64,000 bases of DNA, taken from assembly GCF_001425605.1 (NCBI RefSeq), contig NZ_LMRG01000023.1:134420-198419 (forward strand). Direction: 5' to 3'. Positions 9,590-18,315 of this stretch are shown here, in pieces; position 1 is the stretch's first letter, and each line of letters begins with the position of its first letter. Below the pieces are notes generated by a model that had not been told where the DNA came from, searched no databases, and worked only from the letters and a program-made list of their open reading frames with translations. Source of the stretch: Rhizobium sp. Leaf453 (GTDB lineage Bacteria; Pseudomonadota; Alphaproteobacteria; Rhizobiales; Rhizobiaceae). A program made the translations under genes and the position numbers.

Positions 9590-9780
9590 TCAGCCGCGAC
9601 GATCCAAGTGGGTTCGCAAGGCAACGCTGGTCTGGACGGTCACCACGCCCGGGATTGTCGCGATCTGCCGGCGGATCGTGTCGAGATCGCCGTTTGATCC
9701 CCATTCCACCAGAAGCATCAGGTCCGTGGCGCCGGCAAGCGACCAGCCGGTAGGGTTTGAGATCAACCGGCAGGCTCGAT
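9590..9780 (-). pseudogene. Remnant of an Lrp/AsnC-family regulator (C-terminal fragment)
   Basis: A minus-strand frame without a start codon encodes about 55 residues resembling the end of Lrp/AsnC proteins: ATDLMLLVEW, then DLDTIRRQIATIPGV and VQTSVALRTHLDRRG, ending at a TGA at 9590-9592. These elements match the last beta-alpha-beta part of the regulator's ligand-binding domain. The N-terminal HTH and most of the effector domain are missing, and the fragment begins inside the end of the gene at 9763. It lies exactly between the two related membrane-protein genes, so it looks like debris of an earlier rearrangement. A short chance match is possible, hence moderate confidence. Confidence 0.5.
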
Positions 9781-10263
9781 TTCAGCTTTACCATCGTCTT
9801 CGCTGTAGCGTTTCGCACGAGCGATGGCTGCGGCCAGGTCGCTTTGAACCTTTTCGATTTTCGCGAAGCTTATCCCTTCGCTGACGGTCACCTTTCGACC
9901 CGACGGAGTCTGGACGATGCAGCAGTATGTGACACCGCCGTCCCCATCCTCCTTAAGAACCACTCCAACGGCGCGAATGGCGGTCGCCGGAAATTGCTCC
10001 TTTCTGAATTTCCATAACCAGAACTCACGAACCGTCACCATGTCATTTTCGACCGTGAGATAGACTTCGGTCTTAAGAATGACCAAAATGACCACGATGC
10101 TAAGGGACCACGTTCCCGCGAGTGCGATGATATCGGACTGCTGAAGACCGCCTTCCATGACGACTGCGACGGTGACGAGCAAGATCATCGCGATCCAGCC
10201 GATACAGAAGACCCAGGCGACCACCGGCGTCTCGTTTCGAATGCCAAAATGATGCTCGGACAT
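9763..10263 (-). CDS. Hypothetical membrane protein, paralogue of 8527-9516
   Basis: The protein is 166 residues with two predicted membrane helices (about 14-36 and 45-63), followed by a soluble domain (YLTVENDMVTVREFW...CCIVQTPSGRKVTV). Order of motifs, spacing and several residues match the first 150 residues of the gene at 8527-9516, so the two are divergent tandem copies. The predicted topology puts the C-terminal domain on one face of the inner membrane, like small PH-type (bPH) membrane proteins, but no known family was recognised with certainty. Its start is 42 bases from the end of the next upstream gene on the same strand (10305-10829). Confidence 0.65.
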   Translation of the reverse strand: MSEHHFGIRNETPVVAWVFCIGWIAMILLVTVAVVMEGGLQQSDIIALAGTWSLSIVVILVILKTEVYLTVENDMVTVREFWLWKFRKEQFPATAIRAVGVVLKEDGDGGVTYCCIVQTPSGRKVTVSEGISFAKIEKVQSDLAAAIARAKRYSEDDGKAEIEPAG

Positions 10264-10304
10264 GCTTTGCTCATCCTAGACGTTCGGTGTTTTTGTCCCG
10301 GACA

Positions 10305-10829
10305 TTACGGCATTCGCCCTCGAATGTCGCTCACCCGATAGGACCATTTGGGGGCGGCCGGATCGACCCCGTAAGGGTTCGGGAAAGTGAAGAAGGTTTC
10401 GAATGTCTGGCTCTGGCCGGCGCGGATGCGGGCCAGGATCAGCGCGGTGTCGTCGCCGACCGTCTTGCACTTGCCGCCCGGGCAATCCTCCAAGGTTACC
10501 GTCAGATTGAAATTAGTCAGGTCTGCCGGGCTGTTGTTGAGGATCGTGCCGGTGACGCGGTAGCTCGTGTCCGGGCGATTGCGGGTGAACTGCAGGTTCT
10601 CGAGAACGATCTCTTCCGGCTGGATAACCGGACGGTTCTGCGCGAAGGGGGGTGGATCGGCCTCGTTCGTCGAGGAGCCGCCTTCGCGGAACCAGACCAG
10701 GAATGCGGAGAGCAGCAGCAGGGCGACGAGAATGCTGAGGACCGGTTCGGCAAAACGCCGGAAGCGCGACGAGCGCATGGCGAAATACACGATCAGCAGG
10801 CCTGCCAGCGCAGGAAGAATCCAGATCAT
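10305..10829 (-). CDS. Conserved hypothetical membrane-anchored protein
   Basis: The protein is 174 residues. The ATG at 10829 is supported by GGAGGA 5-6 bases upstream; the longer open frame beyond it is antisense to the ferritin-like gene and is discarded. Residues 1-17 and about 28-47 are membrane helices separated by an arginine-rich cytoplasmic loop. The rest is a soluble domain with a beta-rich look (TGTILNNSPADLTNFNLTV), a Cys pair (DCPGGKC) and YRVSDIRGRMP at the end. This beta-sandwich pattern (FxxG-type comparison of inherited N-terminal hydrophobics) occurs in conserved rhizobial proteins of unknown role. It is divergent from the ferritin-like gene at 10989. Confidence 0.75.
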   Translation of the reverse strand: MIWILPALAGLLIVYFAMRSSRFRRFAEPVLSILVALLLLSAFLVWFREGGSSTNEADPPPFAQNRPVIQPEEIVLENLQFTRNRPDTSYRVTGTILNNSPADLTNFNLTVTLEDCPGGKCKTVGDDTALILARIRAGQSQTFETFFTFPNPYGVDPAAPKWSYRVSDIRGRMP

Positions 10830-10988
10830 CAAAGTCCTCCGACCTTTTATATAGGCGGCGCAATGCGGCGATGGAAGCGCCGCAGACTGCAATCTGCCAA
10901 TTGTCCCCGACTGCGGAACAATGTCTCGACGGGTCCGTTGTCTGCTCGTCGCTTCCGACACAATCCAATTGCTCAAAGGAAAAAACCA

Positions 10989-11489
10989 ATGGCCGAGAAA
11001 GCCCTGGAAGACCTGTTCTATGACATGCTGAAGGACGTCTATTACGCCGAACGCAAGATTCTGCGCACGCTGCCGAAAATGGCGAAGGCGGCGCAGAGCC
11101 CGAAGCTCAAGGCGGCCTTCGAGAAGCATCGCGAGGAAACCGAAGGCCAGATCGAACGGCTGCAGGAAGTCTTCGAAATCTTCGGCAAGCGCGCCGTCGG
11201 CAAGACCTGTACCGCCATCGACGGCATCGTCGAGGAGGGCGAGGAGATCATCGAGGAATTCAAGGGCTCGCATGCCCTCGACGCCGGCCTTCTGGCGACC
11301 GCCCAGGCCGTCGAGCACTATGAAATGGCGCGCTATGGCACGCTGCGCACCTGGGCCGGCATGCTCGGCCTCAAGGATGCCGTGAAACTGCTCGACGAGA
11401 CCTTGCAGCAGGAAGGCGATACCGATCACGCCCTGACGGCGCTTGCCGAGGCATCGGTCAATGCCACGGCGATGAAGAAGGCTGCGTAA
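10989..11489 (+). CDS. Ferritin-like DUF892 protein (YciE/YciF family)
   Basis: This 166-residue, almost entirely helical protein (LEDLFYDMLKDVYYAE, then HREETEGQIERLQEVFE, then AQAVEHYEMARYGTL) carries the Glu/His positions of the DUF892 four-helix ferritin-like fold (ExxH and EHYE). AAAGGA lies 7 bases before the ATG at 10989; a long in-frame upstream extension has no support. Members are often induced by general or osmotic stress and may bind iron, but their reaction is not settled. It sits beside an iron-siderophore operon on the opposite strand, which may or may not be meaningful. Confidence 0.9.
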   Translation: MAEKALEDLFYDMLKDVYYAERKILRTLPKMAKAAQSPKLKAAFEKHREETEGQIERLQEVFEIFGKRAVGKTCTAIDGIVEEGEEIIEEFKGSHALDAGLLATAQAVEHYEMARYGTLRTWAGMLGLKDAVKLLDETLQQEGDTDHALTALAEASVNATAMKKAA

Positions 11490-11499
11490 GCCAGTCGCC

Positions 11500-11530
11500 A
11501 AAAGGGCCGGAACTCAAATCCGGCCCTTTT
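11500..11530. terminator. Bidirectional rho-independent terminator
   Basis: AAAAGGGCCGGA and TCCGGCCCTTTT form a perfect 12-bp stem around a 7-base loop, with T-runs on both strands. It separates the convergent ferritin-like gene (ending 11489) and siderophore binding-protein gene (ending 11532) and should stop transcription from both sides. Confidence 0.9.
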
Positions 11531-11531
11531 G

Positions 11532-12638
11532 CTATTTCAGGCTGATCCAGTAGGAGCCCTGGAAGGGGACGGCCGCAAAGCGCTCGTTGATTTCCTTGAG
11601 CGTCTGGTCCGGGTTGATATCGGCGAACATCTCCGGGCGCAGCCAGTGCGCGAAGGCTTCCGCCGCGAGAATGTTCAGCGGTACGGCATTGAAGAAATTC
11701 CACAATCCGTGAACCCGGCCTTTCTGGACGCCCGAGAGGTTGGCGAGGATCGGATTTTTCACGGCTTCTCCCAGCGTGCGGCGGGCTTCCTCGGCGGGGA
11801 CGCCGGGGCCGACGGAGAAGATGCTGTAGGTGCCGCCGGGCGAAGCTGTGGCGATATAGACCTGCGGATCGGCTTCGATCAGGTATTCGCTGCTGACGAT
11901 ACCGCCCTGGCGCGGCAGGTTGTCGGTCGCGATATTGCGGCTGCCGGTAATGCCGATGAATTCGCCGAGGCCGCCGGTGCCATAAGCGAAGCAACAGCGG
12001 TCGGGGTTCGGGAAGGCGTCCATCAGCACGCTCGGCCCCGGTTCCGGAGTTGCGGCCACGCGGTCGGTAATGCGCTTCAAACGCTCTTCGTAGAAATCCG
12101 CAAATGCGTTAGCCTGTTCCTCGCGATCGAGGATCTGACCGAGCAGGCGCATGTTGCCGGGCGTGTTCTTCAGGGGATCGCTGTTGAAATCGACGACGAA
12201 GACCGGCACGCCGGTGGTTTCGAGATATTCGATCGCCCGCTTGCCAAGCTCGGTATCGGCCTGCCAGTTGGCCATGATCGCGAGGTCGGCATTCAGCGAT
12301 AAAATCGTCTCGAAGGACAGGCCGTCACCGGTACCGTCACCGATGATCGGCACATCGGCGAGCTTGGGAAACTTCGCGACGAAATCCTTGTAAATCTCTG
12401 GATTGTCGCCCTTCATGTCGTCCGACCAGCCGGCGAGCAGGCTGACGGGGTCGGGATCGATCAGCGAGAGGGCGACGAGGTTGAAGCCGCTGCCGAGCAG
12501 GATCGCCTTCGGCTTCTCCTTGATCGTCACCTGCCGGCCGATACCGTCGGTGATCGTCAATGGCCACTGCGTTTGAGCAATTGCCATCGGAGCAAAGGCC
12601 ATGAAGAGGCCAAGGGCGAGAAGAAAAAGACGCTTCAC
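11532..12638 (-). CDS. Periplasmic iron-siderophore (FepB/BtuF-type) ABC substrate-binding protein
   Basis: The protein is 368 residues. A GTG at 12638 is chosen because it starts a clear Sec signal peptide (KRLFLLALGLFMAF...AQ) and lies one base from the end of the fhuF-like gene; longer frames overlap that gene. The mature part matches class III binding proteins: DGIGRQVTIKEKPKAILLG at the start, two lobes linked by a long helix, and repeated LNADLAIM and VPVFVVDF patterns. It is the last gene of a TonB-receptor/FhuF/binding-protein operon, so it most likely carries ferric siderophore or haem in the periplasm. The cognate permease and ATPase are not in the window. Confidence 0.88.
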   Translation of the reverse strand: MKRLFLLALGLFMAFAPMAIAQTQWPLTITDGIGRQVTIKEKPKAILLGSGFNLVALSLIDPDPVSLLAGWSDDMKGDNPEIYKDFVAKFPKLADVPIIGDGTGDGLSFETILSLNADLAIMANWQADTELGKRAIEYLETTGVPVFVVDFNSDPLKNTPGNMRLLGQILDREEQANAFADFYEERLKRITDRVAATPEPGPSVLMDAFPNPDRCCFAYGTGGLGEFIGITGSRNIATDNLPRQGGIVSSEYLIEADPQVYIATASPGGTYSIFSVGPGVPAEEARRTLGEAVKNPILANLSGVQKGRVHGLWNFFNAVPLNILAAEAFAHWLRPEMFADINPDQTLKEINERFAAVPFQGSYWISLK

Positions 12639-12639
12639 A

Positions 12640-13398
12640 TCATTGCTTTCGTTGGGCAGGGAGAGCGCAGAGCTCGCCGCAACTCGGAATGCCGGGCAGC
12701 AGGTAGCGCAAGCAGCAGACCTTTCGGCGACAGACCGTCTGCTCGCCGTCGGCTTCATGGCGCAGGCAGCCGTGGAACGGATTGCTGGTGCCATCCGGCA
12801 GATGGGTTTGATCGAACAGTGGACGGGACGCCCAGCTGCTGCCTTCTGCCAAATGTTCGGTGGCATTGAATGCGTAGTCGATATAGACGGCGGCATTGTT
12901 CCAGGCAAGCTTGGGGGCGATGCTACCCAATGCCTTCAGCTGCGCGACGACCGCCGGTAGGTGCTGCTTCGCCAGCGGCAGGACATAGGAGAGCAGGTCC
13001 CGCTGACCGCTATCGCTCCAGTCGCCTTCTCCGGGCAACCCGAGTGCACGCGGCAGGCCATCATCCGCAAGAGCGATCGTCATGTCCGCCGGGTTGATCG
13101 GAAGCAGTTGGTCCGCCCGGCGCGCGACGATGTAGGGGATGGTCAGGAACGAGAAATAGTAGAGCGACCACATCGAGGCGACCGCGCGTCGGTCAGTGCC
13201 GCCATGGGCGGCGGCATATCTGTCCAGCGCGGCGGAAAACGCGCCCGAGCGGAAGAAGTCTTCCAGCGGCATGCCGTCTTCGAGCTCTCTCGACAGCATC
13301 ATCTTCTCGCCGCACCAGGCATGCTCACCGACGAAAACCGCCTTCAGGCTGGAGGGCCCGAACGCGGTTTCGGCATCTTGGGTGGGGGACGTCGTCAA
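12640..13398 (-). CDS. fhuF: FhuF-like siderophore-iron reductase
   Basis: The protein is 252 residues. The C-terminus carries CC-x10-C-x2-C (RRKVCCLRYLLPG...CGELC), the unusual four-cysteine [2Fe-2S] motif that defines ferric-siderophore reductases of the FhuF family. Upstream, LKLAWNNAAVYIDYAF-like residues are typical of the family. It would reduce Fe(III) from an imported hydroxamate-type siderophore in the cytoplasm. It lies 4 bases after the TonB receptor gene and 1 base before the binding-protein gene, so the three form a tight operon. Confidence 0.9.
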   Translation of the reverse strand: MTTSPTQDAETAFGPSSLKAVFVGEHAWCGEKMMLSRELEDGMPLEDFFRSGAFSAALDRYAAAHGGTDRRAVASMWSLYYFSFLTIPYIVARRADQLLPINPADMTIALADDGLPRALGLPGEGDWSDSGQRDLLSYVLPLAKQHLPAVVAQLKALGSIAPKLAWNNAAVYIDYAFNATEHLAEGSSWASRPLFDQTHLPDGTSNPFHGCLRHEADGEQTVCRRKVCCLRYLLPGIPSCGELCALPAQRKQ

Positions 13399-13402
13399 AG
13401 GC

Positions 13403-15580
13403 TCACCAGTTGTATTTCAGGGAGCCGATCACGGTGCGGCCCTGGTCGCGGTAGCAGAAGCCCTGTGAGCAGACCGCTTCGCGCTTGTTGAACAGGTTGG
13501 TGGCATTGACCTGCAAACGCAAGCCATCGAATTTCGGATCGATCGCGGCAAAGTCGTAGTGCGCCGACGCATCGAATAGAACGCGCGACGAGTTCTTGGT
13601 GGTGTTCTGGTCATTGCCATAGCTTTCGCCGAGGAAGCGCGCACCAGCACCGAAGCCGAGGCCATAACCGAAACCGTCTTCCGGCAGCGTGTAGTCGGCC
13701 CAGACCGACGCCATGTGGCGCGGCACGGAGGAGACCGACTTGCCGACCGTGTCGGCCGGGCCTTCGGTGATCTTGGCGTCGGTATAGGTGTAGGATGCAA
13801 TCAGCGAGAGGCCGTTGTCGAGGCTGGTATTCGCTTCGAGTTCAAGGCCGCGCGAACGCACCTTGCCGCGCTGGACCTGGACGTTTTCCGGGCCACTGCC
13901 CAGATCGATAACCTCATAATAGAGGCTGTTCTTCTGGTCGATGTTGAACAGGGCGGCGGTGATCAGCGTATTGCTGTTCGGCATCAGGTACTTGACGCCG
14001 ACTTCTTCCTGCTCGCTCTCAGTCGGCTTGAACGGCGCATTGGTTTCGCGGTTGATGCCGGCATTCGGAGAAAAGGCGGTGGAATAGCTGATATAGGGCG
14101 CGAGGCCGAAATCGGTCTCGTAGCTCAGACCGACGCGGCCGGAGAAGGCCTTGTCCTTCTGATAGACCGAGGTCGTCGCATTGGTCGGCAGGTTTGCCGT
14201 GTCGGTGTCGGTCGAAACCCAGTCGTAGCGGCCGCCGGCGGTGAACGTCCAGGCGTCGTAGCGGATCTGATCCTGCAGATAGGTGCCCATCATCCACTGA
14301 TCCTGAACGACCCGATCGGTGAACTCGATCGGATCGGTGGGGCGGCCCTTGGTCGGGTTCTCGGTGTCGAGCGGCGGCGTAAGGCCATAGCCGTTCAGCG
14401 ACTTGAAGTGCAGCTTCGTGTAGTCGACGCCGACGAGGAGCGTATGGTCGAGCGCGCCGGTATCGAATTCCGCTGCCAGCTGGTTATCGAGGGTAACGGC
14501 CGTCAGACGTTCATCGAAGCTGCCAGCGCTGCTGTCCAAATATCGCGGGTCGACGGCATTGGGTGCATAGGCGAAGGCCCAGTCGGCAACCGTGTTCAGG
14601 GTCGAGACGCGCATGTTCTGGCGGAAGGTGAAGACCTCGTTGAACCGGTGTTCGAACTCGTAGCCGAGACGGGCCTGCTTCTGGATGGAATCGTTGAAAT
14701 CCGGGTTGCCGCCGAAAATGTCGGTGACTTCTCCTGTCAGCGGGTCGTTGTAGTAGGCGGCCGTGCCACCGGTCTTGGTGCGGGAATATTCGCCGAGGAT
14801 GGTCAGCTTGGTGTCTTCATCCGGCTTCCAGGTGAAAGCCGGGGCGATATAGGCGCGATCGTCTTCAAGACCGACGACTTCGGTATCGGCGTCGCGCAGC
14901 AGGCCGGTCATGCGGTAGTAGAGCGGATCGGTATCGTTGATGGGACCGGAAAAGTCGAACTGGCCCTGATAGCGGTTGTCGGTGCCATACTGGAGCTGCA
15001 GTTCGCGCAACGGTTCTTCGGTCGGGCGCTTGGTGATCAGGTTGAACAGGCCGCCGGCGCCGGATGCACCGTAGAGTGCCGAGGAGGGGCCGCGCAGGAT
15101 CGACACGCCTTCAAGGCCATAGGGCTCGTTCTTGAACAGCGAGGAGCTGGCGCCCGGCTGGCGCAGGTTGTCGCGGAACATGCCGGTATAGGTGACGTCG
15201 AATCCGCGCACTGAGAAGGAATCGAAACGTGGGTCGAAACCGAAGCCGCCGACGCGGGAGCCAGGCGTGTAGGCGAACGTATCCAGAAGCGTCTGCGGAT
15301 TGCGGTCCTTCAGCTGCTGTTCGGTGACCGACGAGATCGACTGCGGGGTTTGCAGGAAAGGCGTATCGACCTTGGCGCCGGTGGCGCTGCTGGTGCCGAC
15401 ATAGCCTTCCGCCGTGATCGTGCCGCCGCTGCCGCCGGTGACCGTCAATGTCTCGAGTTCGGTTGGGGTGGTGCTGTCCTGCGCACGGACCGGAGCCGTC
15501 AGCCCGACGAGAACGGGCACAAGGGCAAGGAGGGAAACACGAGCGCTAAGGCGGCGGGAGGTCTGGCGGATGATTGGCAT
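13403..15580 (-). CDS. TonB-dependent siderophore receptor (ferrichrome/FhuA-like)
   Basis: The protein is 725 residues, with a Sec signal peptide ending near residue 33 (TAPVRAQ). A TonB-box-like segment (LETLTVTG) is followed by a plug domain at about 60-170 (TPQSISSVTEQQLKDRNP, SFSVRGFD, LRGPSSALYG, GGLFNLITKRPT), then a beta-barrel to the C-terminal aromatic SLKYNW, typical for outer-membrane insertion. DPETTKLTILGEYSRT-like strands and a terminal VCSQGFCYRDQGR loop fit ferrichrome/hydroxamate receptors. It is the first gene of the iron operon. The ligand cannot be fixed from sequence. Confidence 0.95.
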   Translation of the reverse strand: MPIIRQTSRRLSARVSLLALVPVLVGLTAPVRAQDSTTPTELETLTVTGGSGGTITAEGYVGTSSATGAKVDTPFLQTPQSISSVTEQQLKDRNPQTLLDTFAYTPGSRVGGFGFDPRFDSFSVRGFDVTYTGMFRDNLRQPGASSSLFKNEPYGLEGVSILRGPSSALYGASGAGGLFNLITKRPTEEPLRELQLQYGTDNRYQGQFDFSGPINDTDPLYYRMTGLLRDADTEVVGLEDDRAYIAPAFTWKPDEDTKLTILGEYSRTKTGGTAAYYNDPLTGEVTDIFGGNPDFNDSIQKQARLGYEFEHRFNEVFTFRQNMRVSTLNTVADWAFAYAPNAVDPRYLDSSAGSFDERLTAVTLDNQLAAEFDTGALDHTLLVGVDYTKLHFKSLNGYGLTPPLDTENPTKGRPTDPIEFTDRVVQDQWMMGTYLQDQIRYDAWTFTAGGRYDWVSTDTDTANLPTNATTSVYQKDKAFSGRVGLSYETDFGLAPYISYSTAFSPNAGINRETNAPFKPTESEQEEVGVKYLMPNSNTLITAALFNIDQKNSLYYEVIDLGSGPENVQVQRGKVRSRGLELEANTSLDNGLSLIASYTYTDAKITEGPADTVGKSVSSVPRHMASVWADYTLPEDGFGYGLGFGAGARFLGESYGNDQNTTKNSSRVLFDASAHYDFAAIDPKFDGLRLQVNATNLFNKREAVCSQGFCYRDQGRTVIGSLKYNW

Positions 15581-15600
15581 GTCATAAACTTCGGCATGAG

Positions 15601-15623
15601 TGATAAGGTGAGTGTCCTTATCA
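15601..15623. promoter_or_regulatory. Candidate operator of the siderophore operon
   Basis: TGATAAGG and CCTTATCA form a perfect 8-bp inverted repeat with a 7-base spacer, 21 bases upstream of the TonB receptor start. The position suits an iron-responsive repressor site (RirA, Fur/Mur or Irr in rhizobia); which protein binds is not shown by the sequence. Confidence 0.5.
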
Positions 15624-15740
15624 TGATTATTTTCAGGCCGAAAAGTGATTTATGACTTTTTAACTCATGTTTTGTCGCGAAATCTCGCAGAAAAGCCGCA
15701 CAGATTGAATCTGCGCGGCCCGTTGCAATCTGGGGTATCT

Positions 15741-15914
15741 TTATACGACGGCGCTACCGACCACGAAGGCGAGGACAAGGAAGACCAGGAAGATGATCAG
15801 CGCGATGTAGAAGAGAATCTTGGCAATCGAGGCCGTCGCAGCGGAGACGCCGGAAAAGCCGAGAAAGCCGGTAATCAGGGAAATAACAAAGAAAATCAGC
15901 GCCCATTTCAACAT
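15741..15914 (-). CDS. Small DUF1328 inner-membrane protein
   Basis: The protein is 57 residues. The ATG at 15914 has GGAGG 7 bases upstream, whereas the earlier in-frame ATG at 15935 has none. Two membrane helices ([19 protein letters not shown], then [21 protein letters not shown]) with an [12 protein letters not shown] turn match the DUF1328/YtjA family of short stress-related membrane peptides. Function is unknown. It is monocistronic between the siderophore receptor and the aldehyde dehydrogenase. Confidence 0.9.
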   Translation of the reverse strand: MLKWALIFFVISLITGFLGFSGVSAATASIAKILFYIALIIFLVFLVLAFVVGSAVV

Positions 15915-15998
15915 GGCATAACCTCCGTGGTTCAACTTCGGTGGTAACGCGCGAGGGGCTTTTTGGTTCCGGGAAAGTCCCGTTGTTTTAAAGGGTTA

Positions 15999-16041
15999 AA
16001 GCTGCCGGCGAGCATTTTGATTCAAGCGCTGCCGGCAGCTT
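15999..16041 (-). terminator. Long-stem hairpin after the aldehyde dehydrogenase gene
   Basis: AAGCTGCCGGC and GCCGGCAGCTT form a perfect 11-bp stem around a 21-base loop, 7 bases beyond the aldehyde dehydrogenase stop (16048). A short T-run follows on the minus strand, so it likely ends the polyamine operon. Confidence 0.6.
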
Positions 16042-16047
16042 CGATTG

Positions 16048-17475
16048 TCAGCCGTGATTGATCATCACGTGGCGCACGGCTGTGTAATCCTCCAGCGCGT
16101 AGATCGACATGTCCTTGCCATAGCCGGACTGCTTGACGCCACCATGGGGCATTTCATTGGTCAGCATGAAATGCGTGTTGATCCAGGTGCAGCCATATTG
16201 CAGGCGGGACGCGGCCTTCATCGCTTTGGAGATATCCTTGGTCCAGACGGAGGAGGCGAGGCCATAATCGCTGTCATTGGCCCATTTCACGGCCTGGTCG
16301 TTTTCCGTGAAGCGAGTGACGGAGACGACGGGGCCGAACACTTCGCGGCGCACGATCTCGTCTTCCTGGGTGGCGCCGGCAACGACAGTTGGCTGGAAGA
16401 AGAAGCCGTCCTTGCTGCCCAGCGCGCCGCCGGTCGTCACTTCGATATGCTTTTGCTCGGTGGCGCGCTCGACGAAGCTTGCCACACGGTCGCGCTGACG
16501 CTTGGAGATCAGCGGGCCGATCTCGTTTTCGGTATCGTCTGCGAGGTTGTACTTGATGGTTGAAACGGCGGAGGTGAGGTCGGCGACCAGCTTTTCGTAT
16601 ATGCCGTCCTGAGCATAGATGCGGCAGGCGGCGGTGCAGTCCTGGCCAGCATTGTAATAGCCGAAAGTACGGATGCCCGCGACGACGGCGTCGATATCGG
16701 CGTCGTCATAGACGATGACCGGCGCCTTGCCGCCGAGTTCGAGATGGGTGCGCTTGACGGTCTTGGCGGCCGCCTGCAGCACCTTCTTGCCGGTGGCGAT
16801 ATCGCCGGTGATCGAGACCATGCCGATCTTCGGATGGTTGATCAGCGTGTTGCCGACGGTTTCGCCACGGCCGAGGATGATGTTGACGACGCCTTCCGGC
16901 AGGATGTCGGCGAGCAACCGCGCCATCTTCAGCGCTGTCAGCGGCGTCTGTTCGGAGGGCTTGAATACAACGGTGTTGCCGCCGGCAATCGCCGGTGCCA
17001 GCTTCCAGGCCATCATCATCAGCGGATAGTTCCACGGTGCGATCGAACCGATGATGCCGACCGGGTCGCGGCGGATCATCGAGGTATGGCCGGGCAGGTA
17101 TTCACCGGCGACGGTGGCATGCAGGCAGCGGATGGCGCCGGCGAAGAAGCGCCAGCAGTCGACGATCGCCGGCAGTTCGTCATTGCGCACCGCATTGATC
17201 GGCTTGCCGCAGTTCAGAGCTTCCAGGGCGGCAAAGGCGTCGGCGTCCTTCTCGATGGCATCGGCGATCCGCAGGAGGTAACCGGAGCGCTCCGCTGGCG
17301 TGGTCACTGACCAGCTGCCGAAGGCCTTTTCGGCGGCATCGACAGCACGCTCGATCTGCGACTGCGAGGCTTCCGCGAGATCGATGATCTTGCCGCCGGT
17401 GCGCGGGTTGAGGATCAGTTCCTCGGCCTCTGTCCCGGCTTCGAATGTCGATCCGATCAGCAATTGCGTGTCCAT
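16048..17475 (-). CDS. Gamma-aminobutyraldehyde dehydrogenase (ALDH superfamily)
   Basis: The protein is 475 residues. It has the ALDH oxyanion/NAD region APWNYPLMM, the general-base Glu in LELGGKAP and the catalytic Cys in [15 protein letters not shown] rather than GQVC is typical of aminobutyraldehyde and betaine-aldehyde dehydrogenases (PatD/Prr group). It would oxidise 4-aminobutanal to GABA with NAD+, the second step of putrescine breakdown. It is the last gene of an operon with PotABCD-type uptake genes (24-base gap), which supports a polyamine role. A betaine-aldehyde substrate is the main alternative. Confidence 0.88.
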   Translation of the reverse strand: MDTQLLIGSTFEAGTEAEELILNPRTGGKIIDLAEASQSQIERAVDAAEKAFGSWSVTTPAERSGYLLRIADAIEKDADAFAALEALNCGKPINAVRNDELPAIVDCWRFFAGAIRCLHATVAGEYLPGHTSMIRRDPVGIIGSIAPWNYPLMMMAWKLAPAIAGGNTVVFKPSEQTPLTALKMARLLADILPEGVVNIILGRGETVGNTLINHPKIGMVSITGDIATGKKVLQAAAKTVKRTHLELGGKAPVIVYDDADIDAVVAGIRTFGYYNAGQDCTAACRIYAQDGIYEKLVADLTSAVSTIKYNLADDTENEIGPLISKRQRDRVASFVERATEQKHIEVTTGGALGSKDGFFFQPTVVAGATQEDEIVRREVFGPVVSVTRFTENDQAVKWANDSDYGLASSVWTKDISKAMKAASRLQYGCTWINTHFMLTNEMPHGGVKQSGYGKDMSIYALEDYTAVRHVMINHG

Positions 17476-17499
17476 AGAAGTTCTCCCTTGAAGTTCGGA

Positions 17500-18315
17500 T
17501 TATTTACCGGCACCGGCGATCTGGTCGCCGTCGCGGGTGAGGTAGTAGGCGGCCAGGATCGGCAGGAAGGTGACCAGCATCACCACCATGGCGACGACAT
17601 TGGTGACCGGCCGCTGGCGGGGGCGGATCAGTTCTTCCAGCATCCAGATCGGCAGCGTCGATTGCTGGCCGCCGGTGAATGTGGTGACGATGACCTCATC
17701 GAAGGACAGGGCGAAGGCGAGCATGCCGCCGGCGAGAAGCGCTGTCCCGATATTCGGCAGGATAACATAGCGAAATGTCTGGAAGCCGTCGGCGCCGAGA
17801 TCCATCGATGCCTCGATCAGCGATCCCGACACCCGGCGGAAGCGGGCGACTGCATTGTTATAGACGACGACGATGCAGAAGGTCGCGTGGCCGAGCACGA
17901 TGGTCCAGAAGGAAAAGGGGATGTCGGCCATCGAGAAGGCGGAGCGCAGCGCAATGCCGGTGATGATGCCGGGCAGGGCGATCGGCAGGATGACCAGCAG
18001 CGAGATTGTTTCACGGCCGAAGAACTGGGTCTGGCTGACGGCGGCGGCGCAGAGCGTGCCTAGCACGAGAGCAATGCCGGTCGCGATCGTCGCGACCTTG
18101 ACCGACAGGGTCAGCGCTTCCCACACGTCCGGCCGGTTCCAGGTGACGGCGAACCATTGCAGAGTCAGTCCGGGCGGCGGGAACTGGTAGCTCTTTTCCT
18201 CCGTCGTGAAGGCATAGAGAAAGATCAGCAGGATCGGGATATGCAGGAAAGCGAGCCCGCCGATGGCGGCGATCTTCAGCCCGAGCGGCGCGGATGTGGA
18301 GCGGTCAGAGCGCAT
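17500..18315 (-). CDS. Polyamine-type ABC permease, PotC-like
   Basis: The protein is 271 residues with six predicted membrane helices. The EAA loop ([20 protein letters not shown]) sits in the cytoplasmic turn that contacts the ATPase. The start at 18315 overlaps the preceding permease by 11 bases; the longer open frame lies entirely inside that gene. Position after a PotB-like permease and before aminobutyraldehyde dehydrogenase fits spermidine/putrescine uptake. Confidence 0.9.
   Translation of the reverse strand: MRSDRSTSAPLGLKIAAIGGLAFLHIPILLIFLYAFTTEEKSYQFPPPGLTLQWFAVTWNRPDVWEALTLSVKVATIATGIALVLGTLCAAAVSQTQFFGRETISLLVILPIALPGIITGIALRSAFSMADIPFSFWTIVLGHATFCIVVVYNNAVARFRRVSGSLIEASMDLGADGFQTFRYVILPNIGTALLAGGMLAFALSFDEVIVTTFTGGQQSTLPIWMLEELIRPRQRPVTNVVAMVVMLVTFLPILAAYYLTRDGDQIAGAGK

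Noticed and set aside
13715..15214. Plus-strand ORF (499 residues) opposite the TonB receptor
   Set aside because: Antisense frame of a clear receptor gene.
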